37,407 nt of DNA, taken from assembly GCF_024437745.1 (NCBI RefSeq), contig NZ_JANFNY010000050.1, positions 1-37,407 on the forward strand, given 5' to 3'. The translations under genes and the position numbers were made by a program. Origin of the DNA: Roseomonas sp. GC11. GTDB taxonomy: Bacteria; Pseudomonadota; Alphaproteobacteria; Acetobacterales; Acetobacteraceae. The notes below the pieces were generated by a model. It worked only from the letters and a program-made list of their open reading frames with translations. It did not search any database and was not told where the DNA came from. Each line of letters opens with the position of its first letter. Positions within the stretch are counted from its first letter, which is position 1. Positions 17,482 to 23,504 of this stretch are shown here, piece after piece.

Positions 17482-18845
17482 CCCCCCGCCGCCACCCCTC
17501 CCTGGCGCGGCGGCTGAACCTCTGGCTGGCCGCCATCTATGCCGGCACCCTGCTGGCGGCGCTGCTCGGCTTCCTGCTCTGGGCGCGGATCTCGGGGAAT
17601 GTCGAATATCACCACGGCCTCGGCAGCGCCGGCCGCGCCATCGCCGCCGCCGTGGCGGCCGGCACCGATGGCCCCGGCCTCGCCCGCCTCCCGGCGGTGC
17701 GGCAGTTCGCCGCGCGCCATGGCGGCGGCCTCGCCGTGTGGGACGGCACCAGCGGCCGCCTCCTGGCCAGCCACCCGCCCCTCCCCGCCCTGCCCGCCGG
17801 CGCCAGCCCGCCACAATGGCTCGCCACCCTCGCCGCGCCCTATGCCGAGATGCAGCGCATCGAGGCCGCCGGGCGCCCCTACCTCGTCGGCCTCGCCTGG
17901 GACGGGCGGGACTTCAACGCCGCCGCCAGCTGGGCGGGGGACGAGCTGATGGACGAATTCCTCCCCGTCCTGCTGCCCATGGCCCTGCTCTCGCTGCTGG
18001 CCGTGCCGCTGCTGGTGCGCCGCGCCCTGCGCCCGCTGCACGAGGCCGCCCACCGCCCGCGCGACCCCGCCGCCCCCTACCCCACCGCCGGCCTCCCGCG
18101 CGAACTCCTGCCCTTCGTCACCGCCGCCAACGACGCCCTGGCCCGCATGGCGGCGCTCATGGAACGCCAGCGCCGCTTCACCGCCGACGCCGCCCACGCC
18201 CTGCGCACACCCCTCACCGCCCTGCGCATCCGCCTCGAATCCCTCCCCCCCGGGCCCGGCACCGAGGCCCTGGCCGCCACCGCCGAGCGCATGTCCCGCC
18301 TGCTCCAGCAATTGCTCGACCACGCCCGCCTGGGCAGCGGCGCGCCCCTGCCGCTGGCGCCGGGGCTCGACCTCGCCGCCCTCGCCCGCCTCGCCTGCGC
18401 CGAGATGGAACCCATCGCCCGCCAGGGCTTCCACCGCCTCGCCCTGGTGGAGGAAGGGCCGCTGCCGCCCCTGCGCGGCCACGTCGCCACCCTGGCCGAG
18501 GCGGTCGAGGCCCTGCTCGACAACGCCCTCCAGGCCAGCCCGCCCGGCGCGGAGGTGGAAGTCGCCCTCGGCCCCGGCCCCATCCTCGAAGTGCGCGACC
18601 GTGGCCCCGGCCTGCACCCCGAGGATATCCCCCGCCTCTTCGAGCCCTTCGCCCGTGGCAGCGGCAGCACCTATCCCGGCAGCGGCCTCGGCCTCGCCCT
18701 GGTGCGCGAGGCGATGCAGCGCCATGGCGGCCGCATCGCCCTGCTCCCCCGCCCCGGCGGCGGCCTGATCGCCCGGCTCGAATTCCCGCCCGCGCCGGCG
18801 GAAACCAGCAGCGGGAACTTCCCTTCGGTCTCCATGATGCGTTAA
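17478..18845 (+). CDS. Sensor histidine kinase (QseC/TctE-like)
   Basis: From the ATG at 17478, preceded by GGAAAGGCGGG, the protein has 455 residues. TM1 lies near residues 15-35 (LWLAAIYAGTLLAALLGFLLW). A periplasmic sensor of about 120 residues and TM2 (VLLPMALLSLLAVPLLV) follow, then a short HAMP-like linker. His240 sits in FTADAAHALRTPLTALR. The N box is LLDNALQASP, G1 is VRDRGPGL, the F box is LFEPFARG and G2 is GSGLGLALVREAMQRHGG. All kinase motifs are intact. This contrasts with its coupled response regulator, which is truncated; the kinase is therefore probably orphaned or works with a regulator encoded elsewhere. The signal is unknown. Confidence 0.88.
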   Translation: MTPRRHPSLARRLNLWLAAIYAGTLLAALLGFLLWARISGNVEYHHGLGSAGRAIAAAVAAGTDGPGLARLPAVRQFAARHGGGLAVWDGTSGRLLASHPPLPALPAGASPPQWLATLAAPYAEMQRIEAAGRPYLVGLAWDGRDFNAAASWAGDELMDEFLPVLLPMALLSLLAVPLLVRRALRPLHEAAHRPRDPAAPYPTAGLPRELLPFVTAANDALARMAALMERQRRFTADAAHALRTPLTALRIRLESLPPGPGTEALAATAERMSRLLQQLLDHARLGSGAPLPLAPGLDLAALARLACAEMEPIARQGFHRLALVEEGPLPPLRGHVATLAEAVEALLDNALQASPPGAEVEVALGPGPILEVRDRGPGLHPEDIPRLFEPFARGSGSTYPGSGLGLALVREAMQRHGGRIALLPRPGGGLIARLEFPPAPAETSSGNFPSVSMMR

Positions 18846-18849
18846 GATC

Positions 18850-18865
18850 ATCACGGTTCCGTGAT
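18850..18865. promoter_or_regulatory. Perfect palindrome between the kinase and gspL genes
   Basis: ATCACGG (18850-18856) and CCGTGAT (18859-18865) form a perfect 7-bp inverted repeat with a two-base centre, five bases after the kinase stop. No T-tract follows, so an operator is as likely as a terminator. Confidence 0.35.
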
Positions 18866-18897
18866 TAACCCACGATCAATAGGATCGGGTCCAGGCA

Positions 18898-19887
18898 ATG
18901 CTGCGCGAGATCGCTGGCTGGTGGGGACGGCAATGGCGGGACAGGCTGCCCGCCCTCTCCCCCGAAGACCCCGGGCGGGCCACCGCCCTGGTCCTGCGCC
19001 TCGGCGAAGGCGGGCTCTCCCTCGCCCTGCGCCGGCACGGGCGGGAGAAGGCATTGCTGCCGCCCACCCCGCCAGACCTGGCCCTGCCCGGCCTGCGCGC
19101 CGCCTGCCAGCGCCACCGCCGCGCCGCCACCCGCCTCATCCTCGCCCTGCCCCCCGGCGGCCTGCCCCCCGGCGGCCTGCTGGAACGCACGGTGGAACTC
19201 CCCCTCGCCGCCGAGGCCGGGCTGGACGGCCTCCTGCGCCATGAACTGGACCGCCTGACCCCCTTCGCCGCCACCGAGGCCCTCTTCGGCTGGACCGCCC
19301 TGCGCCGCGACCCGGCCCGGCAGAAGCTCAGCCTGCGCCTCTGGGTCACCCCGCGCGACCGCCTGCGCCCGGCGCTGGACGCCCTCGCCCTGCTCGGCCG
19401 CCAGCCGGCATGGCTGGAAGCGGCCGGCCAGGGCGGGCCGCTCCGCCTCGCCTCCGCCCCAGGGCAAGGGCAAGGGCAAGGGCAAGGGCAGAGACAAGGG
19501 CAGGGCTGGCGGGGGCCAAGGCTCGCCGCCACCCTCTGCGCCAGCCTGCTCCTCGCCGCCTCCGCCACGCCCCTGCTGCGCCAGTCCCTCGCCCTGGCCG
19601 CCGTGGAAGCGGAAATCGCCACCCTGCGCCCCGCCCAGGCGGAAACCACAGCCCTCCGCCGCGCCATGGCCGCCAACACCGGGGAGACCACCCCGCTGGC
19701 GCGCGAACGCACCCGCCTCGGCGACCCCCTCCCCCTCCTCGCCACCCTGACCGACACCCTGCCGCAGGAGAGCTTCCTCACCGAATTCACCGCCACGCCC
19801 GGCCTGCGCGACCCCCTCTTCACCGCGCCCATCCGCCGCGAGGCCGAGAGCAATAGCGATCTCTTCACCCTGCGCCTCGCGCCATGA
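18898..19887 (+). CDS. Type II secretion GspL/PilN-like protein, apparently shortened at the C-terminus
   Basis: The 329-residue protein has an N-terminal cytoplasmic GspL-like domain (VELPLAAEAGLDGLLRHELDRLTPFAATEALF), a Gly-Gln low-complexity linker, one transmembrane segment near residues 205-225 (AATLCASLLLAASATPLL) and a PilN/GspL periplasmic part with a coiled coil and LLATLTDTLPQESFLTEFTA. Right after this, family members normally have a beta-alpha-beta segment (a strand, a GxSxxA-type turn and a helix). Here the sequence jumps to the terminal strands (FTAPIRREAESNSDLFTLRL), as if some 25 residues were lost in frame. Hexamer GGGCAA repeats (about 19462-19485) code the GQ stretch. GspL anchors the secretion ATPase to the inner-membrane platform. 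The neighbours gspM and gspK support the assignment; activity is doubtful. Confidence 0.75.
   Translation: MLREIAGWWGRQWRDRLPALSPEDPGRATALVLRLGEGGLSLALRRHGREKALLPPTPPDLALPGLRAACQRHRRAATRLILALPPGGLPPGGLLERTVELPLAAEAGLDGLLRHELDRLTPFAATEALFGWTALRRDPARQKLSLRLWVTPRDRLRPALDALALLGRQPAWLEAAGQGGPLRLASAPGQGQGQGQGQRQGQGWRGPRLAATLCASLLLAASATPLLRQSLALAAVEAEIATLRPAQAETTALRRAMAANTGETTPLARERTRLGDPLPLLATLTDTLPQESFLTEFTATPGLRDPLFTAPIRREAESNSDLFTLRLAP
19462..19485 (+). repeat. GGGCAA hexamer repeats in gspL
   Basis: Four consecutive GGGCAA units, followed by degenerate ones, encode alternating Gly-Gln just before the transmembrane segment. Changes in copy number would keep the reading frame. Confidence 0.8.
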
Positions 19888-19925
19888 CAAAGCGCGGTGA
19901 GAAAATTTAGAAGAAGCTGAGAAAT

Positions 19926-19963
19926 GTTCTTTTTTGGAAAAAAGAACCAAAAAACTTTTTCCA
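19926..19963. repeat. AT-rich hairpin element, copy 4 (half copy) inside the gsp operon
   Basis: GTTCTTTTTT (19926-19935) pairs with AAAAAAGAAC (19938-19947), and the conserved arm CAAAAAACTTTTTCC follows. The central stem partner and the type B hairpin are absent; gsp-like sequence resumes within about 30 bases. It splits gspL from the gspM stub, genes that normally abut or overlap. Confidence 0.8.
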
Positions 19964-19994
19964 GTGGAGGCGCTCGGGAGCCGGGCGCGCAGTC

Positions 19995-20180
19995 ATGACC
20001 CCGCCGGAAGGCCGCGCCGGACAGGCGATGGCCCTCCTGCTCCCCCTCGCCCTCACGGGCCTGCTCTGGCTGGGGCAGCCACTCCCCGGCTGGCATGCGC
20101 ATCAGCGCCAGCGCCTCTCGCCCCTGCGCGACGCCCTCGCCGCGGCCGATCCCGCGCGGCCGCGGCGGCCCGGCCCGTGA
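19995..20180 (+). pseudogene. Truncated gspM (type II secretion protein M), 61 codons
   Basis: The N-terminus (MTPPEGRAGQAMALLLPLAL) followed by a single hydrophobic helix and WHAHQRQRLSPLRDALA resembles the start of GspM, which normally runs to about 160-180 residues with a periplasmic ferredoxin-like domain. Here the frame stops after 61 residues, with the last ten rich in Pro/Arg. The stop overlaps the gspK start by one base (TGATG), so the downstream junction of the operon is kept. An internal deletion that removed the periplasmic domain is the likely cause. A functional mini-protein cannot be excluded. Confidence 0.6.
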
Positions 20181-20932
20181 TGATCCGCCGGCCCTACCCG
20201 GAGGACAGCCCGGAGAATGGCCCGGCGGGGCGCGAGCGCGGCTTCGCCCTGCTGGCGGTGCTGTGGTCGGTGGCGCTGCTGGCGCTGCTCGGCGCGCGGC
20301 TGGTGGCGGGCGCCCGGGCGGAGGCGCAGCTCGCCGCCGCCTGGTGCGCCACCGCCGAGGCCGAGGCCGCCGCCGCCAGCGGGGTGCGGGAGGCGATGTT
20401 CCGCCTGCGCGCCGGCGGAGCGCCGGCCGAGCCGGGGCCGGGCGGCCTCGCCTTCCACAGCCGCATCGGCACGGCGGAGGTGGCGGTGGTGGCGGCCTCG
20501 CCGCGCGGGCTGGTGAACCCCAACACCGCGCCCCCCGCCCTGCTGGCGGCACTGCTGGAGCAGACCGGACTGCCCCCCACCGCCGCCGCTGCCGCCCTGC
20601 GCGCGCTGCTGTCCTGGCGCGCGGCGGCGCCTGTCCAGCATCTGACGGAGCTGGCGCTGCTGCCGGGGATGGACGAGGCCGCGCTGGCCGTGCTGCGCCC
20701 CTGGCTCAGCCTGTTCAACCCCGGCGCGGTGGAGGCGCCGCTGGCCCCGCCCGCCGTGCGGCGGGCCCTGGCGCGCTCCGGCGCGCAGCAGGAGGCGGCG
20801 GGGGAAGACCCCGGCCCGCTGGCGGAAGTCTCGGCGCTGGCCAGCCTGCCGGGCGGCGGCCGCTTCCTGCGCCGCGCCGTGCTGCGGCTGGAGCCGCCCG
20901 GCGTGCTGGACTGGGAGGCCGGCGAGGAATGA
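20180..20932 (+). CDS. General secretion pathway protein K (minor pseudopilin) family
   Basis: The protein (250 residues from the ATG at 20180) begins with a short Arg-rich leader and GRERGFALLAVLWSVALLALL. This is the type III signal/prepilin-like segment of GspK, with the prepilin peptidase site expected at the Gly before Phe. The body contains NPNTAPPALLAALLEQTGL, the helix-hairpin-type motif typical of GspK, and LTELALLPGMDEAALAVLRPWLSLF. It is shorter than the E. coli-type GspK. It overlaps the gspM stub by one base and the following small ORF by ATGA. GspK caps the pseudopilus tip in type II secretion; no pilin, secretin or ATPase gene of the system is in this window. Confidence 0.72.
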   Translation: MIRRPYPEDSPENGPAGRERGFALLAVLWSVALLALLGARLVAGARAEAQLAAAWCATAEAEAAAASGVREAMFRLRAGGAPAEPGPGGLAFHSRIGTAEVAVVAASPRGLVNPNTAPPALLAALLEQTGLPPTAAAAALRALLSWRAAAPVQHLTELALLPGMDEAALAVLRPWLSLFNPGAVEAPLAPPAVRRALARSGAQQEAAGEDPGPLAEVSALASLPGGGRFLRRAVLRLEPPGVLDWEAGEE

Positions 20933-21123
20933 CCCGCACCCCCTCGGTTGCCGATCGGCGCCGCCTGCGCGCCCGGCCCCTGGGCGCAGAGGTCATGGTC
21001 CCGCCCCGCCCGGCCGGAGGGCATGCGGTTACAGGCGGCCGCCCCGGCCGCGCGCCGGCGGCGGGGGATCGGGCGATGGGCGATGGCGGCCTTCTGCTCC
21101 AGGGTGGGGAGGCCGGGCGGTGA
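20929..21123 (+). CDS. Small ORF of 64 codons between gspK and the lytic transglycosylase
   Basis: The ATG at 20929 overlaps the gspK stop (ATGA), and the TGA at 21121-21123 overlaps the GTG start of the next gene (GTGA). Such overlaps on both sides suggest a real, coupled reading frame. The product (MTRTPSVADRRRLRARPLGA... ending LLLQGGEAGR) is Arg/Gly/Pro-rich and has no recognisable domain or membrane segment. It may instead be the residue of a larger deleted gsp gene. Confidence 0.35.
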   Translation: MTRTPSVADRRRLRARPLGAEVMVPPRPAGGHAVTGGRPGRAPAAGDRAMGDGGLLLQGGEAGR

Positions 21124-21527
21124 GCCCGGCCCTGCTGGCCTGCATGCTGGCGGTGGCCCAGGTGCAGGGCCTGCCGCCGCGCGTCCTGCCGGTGATCCAG
21201 GCCATCGAGGGCGGTGCCATCGGCATGGTCCGCGGCAACAGCAATGGCAGCGAGGATCTGGGCCTGATGCAGGTGAACACGGTGTGGCTCGGGCCGCTGT
21301 CACGCGGCACCGGCCTGCCGCAGGAGGAAGTCCGCCGCCGGCTGGTGGAGGATGGCTGCTTCGCCATCACCGTTGCTGGCGCCATCCTGCGCATGCACCT
21401 GACCGCCGAGAAGGGTGACCTGATGAAGGCCATCGGCAATTATCATTCCCGCACCCCGGCCCTGAACGAAGCCTACCAGGCCCGCGCCCTGGCCATGGCG
21501 GGCAAGATGTTCCCCGCCGCGCCATAG
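21120..21527 (+). CDS. Lytic transglycosylase (SLT-like) domain protein
   Basis: The 135-residue protein shows the compact lysozyme-like pattern of VirB1/PilT-associated transglycosylases. The catalytic Glu lies in VIQAIEGGAIG. SEDLGLMQVNTVW matches the GLMQ(I/V)N motif, and AIGNYHSRTPALNEAY the later YN-type motif. The N-terminal hydrophobic stretch (ALLACMLAVAQVQG) could act as a signal peptide. The start is GTG at 21120, with GGGGAGG about eight bases upstream; it overlaps the preceding small ORF. Such enzymes open peptidoglycan locally for secretion or pilus machines, which fits its place at the end of the gsp remnant. The substrate role is inferred from family and context. Confidence 0.78.
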   Translation: MSPALLACMLAVAQVQGLPPRVLPVIQAIEGGAIGMVRGNSNGSEDLGLMQVNTVWLGPLSRGTGLPQEEVRRRLVEDGCFAITVAGAILRMHLTAEKGDLMKAIGNYHSRTPALNEAYQARALAMAGKMFPAAP

Positions 21528-21541
21528 GTTTTCGGCAAGGT

Positions 21542-21658
21542 GTTCTTTTTTGAAAAAAAGAACCAAAAAACTTTCTCCAGTACAGCGTCCCGCTGTGCCG
21601 GAAGACGGCGGCAGCCTGAAAGAAAGTCTTTTTGCTTCTTTTTCTTCAGAAAAAGAAG
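21542..21658. repeat. AT-rich three-hairpin element, copy 5 (full)
   Basis: GTTCTTTTTT (21542-21551) pairs with AAAAAAGAAC (21554-21563). The arms CAAAAAACTTTCTCCAG (21564-21580) and CTGAAAGAAAGTCTTTTTG (21616-21634) can pair around a GC-rich centre containing ACAGCG/CGCTGT. CTTCTTTTTCT (21635-21645) pairs with AGAAAAAGAAG (21648-21658). It begins 14 bases after the transglycosylase stop and overlaps the 3' end of a truncated minus-strand gene, again a convergent position. The arm change CTTTTTC to CTTTCTC is matched by an A-to-G change in the partner arm. Confidence 0.85.
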
Positions 21659-21783
21659 AATATGCATAACTCCAAAAACCACCACCTCACCCGAACGAAA
21701 CCCCGTCGGCTGCGCCCAGGCATTGGCCGGGACAGGAGCGCCTGGCGTTTGCAGGAGGGGCGCCACCACCTTCGGCATCTGCG

Positions 21784-21921
21784 ACAGGCACCGCAGACCT
21801 CGATGCCGCAGCCATATTTGGTGCCGGTGAGGCCGGGCACGTCGCACAGCGCCCAGAGCAGCGGCGCCGATCCGGCGACATTCACCGAGTGGGATTTTCC
21901 GTTCCCCTTCAGCGCGATCAT
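21784..21921 (-). pseudogene. Truncated (2Fe-2S)-binding protein (isoquinoline/aldehyde oxidoreductase small-subunit type)
   Basis: From the ATG at 21919-21921 the first 46 residues ([15 protein letters not shown]... [16 protein letters not shown]) match the plant-type ferredoxin half of small subunits of molybdenum hydroxylases such as IorA. The cysteines of GCGxxxCGAC are present. Family members run to about 150 residues with a second, helical (2Fe-2S) domain. Here homology ends at CGAC, and the frame runs on through unrelated Arg/Trp-rich sequence to a stop inside the repeat element at 21646-21648. Upstream, an open 30-codon frame (21918-22010) overlaps its start by ATGA. No large subunit is nearby, so this is a gene relic. 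Confidence 0.68.
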
Positions 21922-22052
21922 GGCGGCGCTCCCTGCCAGACCTCTGAAAAGTCCAAAATATCCAGGACCCGGCAGATATCCGGCAGGGGGGGGCGGATCC
22001 GGGTAGCCATGCCCGCTGCCGTGCCGCCGGCTCAGGCTGGCGTGGAATTCCG

Positions 22053-22111
22053 TTGACAAAAAAGATGATGAACAACATCCATTGTGTATAGAGTTCAACC
22101 ATCATCTTTTT
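22053..22111. promoter_or_regulatory. Inverted repeat operator/promoter region of RND pump 2
   Basis: AAAAAGATGATG (22059-22070) and CATCATCTTTTT (22100-22111) form a perfect 12-bp inverted repeat 29 bases apart, with a nested TGAAC/GTTCA pair (22069-22073, 22093-22097). A consensus-like TTGACA sits at 22053-22058 and a TATAGA at 22087-22092, but their 28-base spacing is too long for a normal sigma-70 promoter. The repeat lies just before the ribosome site of the adaptor gene. An operator for the TetR protein encoded at 27859 is a reasonable guess, not proven. Confidence 0.5.
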
Positions 22112-22124
22112 GCGGACCGGAACC

Positions 22125-23504
22125 ATGGCCCAGGATACGCACTCTCCCCCAGGGCACTCCGTGCCGGAGCCCTCCCTGCCCCCTCCTCCCGCGCCACTCC
22201 CCCCTGCGCCACTCCCCCCTGCACCGGAGCCGCCCGCCCATGGCCATCCGGCTCCCGGGCATCCGGCGGCACGGCACCGCCACCGGCGGCCGCTGGCGAT
22301 GGGCCTCCTCCTCCTGGCCGGGGCGGGGGGGCTGGCGGGCGGGCTGCTGGCCATCCCTGCCAGCAGGGCCGCGCTGCTCGGCCCCGCCACCGCCGCGCTC
22401 GGCACCATCCGGGACCGCTTCGCCGGGGATCCGGCCATGGAAAAGCCCGACCCGGTGCGCGGCGTGCGGGTGGTCGCGGTGGCCGAGGCCCCCGCCCGCC
22501 TGGAGAAGAGCTTCACCGGCACGGTCGCCGCCCGCTACGAGACGGCGCTCGGTTTCCGCGTCGGCGGCAAGATCCTGCGCCGGGCGGTCGAGCTGGGGCA
22601 GTCCGTCCAGGCGGGCGAGCTGCTCTTCCTGCTCGACCCCGCCGATTACCGCGCGGCGCTCGCCGCCGCCGGGGCGACGCTGGCGGCGGCCCAGGCCCAG
22701 GCGGTGCAGACCGCCGCCGAGGAGCGCCGGCAGGCACAGCTGCTCGCCCAGGGCTGGGCCTCCCAGGCCGCCTATGAGCGGGCCCGGGCGGCGGCCCAGG
22801 TGGCCGCCAACCAGGCGCGCGCGGCGGCGGAGCAGCTGGAGCTCGCGCGCAACGACCTCTCCTACACGGAGCTGCGGGCGCCGCATGAGGGCATCGTGAC
22901 GGCGCTGCGGGCCGAGGCGGGGCAGGTCGTCGCGCTGGGCCAGGCGGTGCTCACCCTCGTCCGCCCCGGCGAGCGCGAGGCGGTGGTGAGCGTGCCGGAG
23001 GGGCAGGTCGCCGATCTCGCGGCGTGGTCGGCGACGGCGCGCTTCTGGGGCCGGGATGCCGCGCCCGAGGCCGCGCGGCTGCGCGAGATCGCGCCGCAGG
23101 CGGACCCGGCCAGCCGGACCTATGCCGTGCGCTTCTCCCTCCCCGCCAGTGCCGGCAGCGCCGAACTGGGCAGCACGGTGACCATCCACCTCACGCGCGA
23201 GGGGGCGGGCACGGTGGCGCGGCTCCCGGCGACGGCGGTGCTCTTCCGCCAGGGGCAGCCGGTTGTCTGGCGGCTGGAGCCCGGCGGGGAGCAGGGGGAG
23301 GGGCGGGTGCGGGCCGTGCCTGTCTCCCTCCTCCGCCTGGGCGCGGAGACGGCGGAGGTGGGGGGCCTCGCCACGGGCGAGCGCATCGTCACGCTCGGCG
23401 TGCACCGCCTCGATGAGGGGGCGCGGGTGCGCGTGGTGGAAGGGCCGGGCGGGGCTTCTCTCTCCACCGCCGGGGCGGCGCGGGGCCAGGGGGGGCGGTC
23501 GTGA
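22125..23504 (+). CDS. RND efflux periplasmic adaptor subunit (pump 2)
   Basis: A 459-residue membrane fusion protein. The first 55 or so residues are Pro/His-rich (from direct repeats CCACTCCCCCCTG at about 22195-22230), then a hydrophobic anchor follows (MGLLLLAGAGGLAGGLLAI). An in-frame ATG at 22299 would start just there, so the leader may be untranslated or an unusual cytoplasmic tail. The biotinyl-like halves are VGGKILRRAVELGQSVQAGE and RAPHEGIVTALRAEAGQVV, with a long Ala/Gln/Arg-rich hairpin between and a beta-barrel after. The RND permease starts on the overlapping GTGA, so the two are translationally coupled. It links the pump to an outer-membrane channel, not encoded here. Confidence 0.87.
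   Translation: MAQDTHSPPGHSVPEPSLPPPPAPLPPAPLPPAPEPPAHGHPAPGHPAARHRHRRPLAMGLLLLAGAGGLAGGLLAIPASRAALLGPATAALGTIRDRFAGDPAMEKPDPVRGVRVVAVAEAPARLEKSFTGTVAARYETALGFRVGGKILRRAVELGQSVQAGELLFLLDPADYRAALAAAGATLAAAQAQAVQTAAEERRQAQLLAQGWASQAAYERARAAAQVAANQARAAAEQLELARNDLSYTELRAPHEGIVTALRAEAGQVVALGQAVLTLVRPGEREAVVSVPEGQVADLAAWSATARFWGRDAAPEAARLREIAPQADPASRTYAVRFSLPASAGSAELGSTVTIHLTREGAGTVARLPATAVLFRQGQPVVWRLEPGGEQGEGRVRAVPVSLLRLGAETAEVGGLATGERIVTLGVHRLDEGARVRVVEGPGGASLSTAGAARGQGGRS

Noticed and set aside
16479-18854. 791-codon minus-strand frame across hyuA start, the two-component genes and the gap
   Set aside because: Low-complexity Gly/Ala/Arg/Gln product spanning well-supported genes on both strands; no recognisable domain.
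12969-21658. AT-rich repeats considered as CRISPR repeats
   Set aside because: Copies are kilobases apart, inverted relative to each other and have no spacer array or cas genes.
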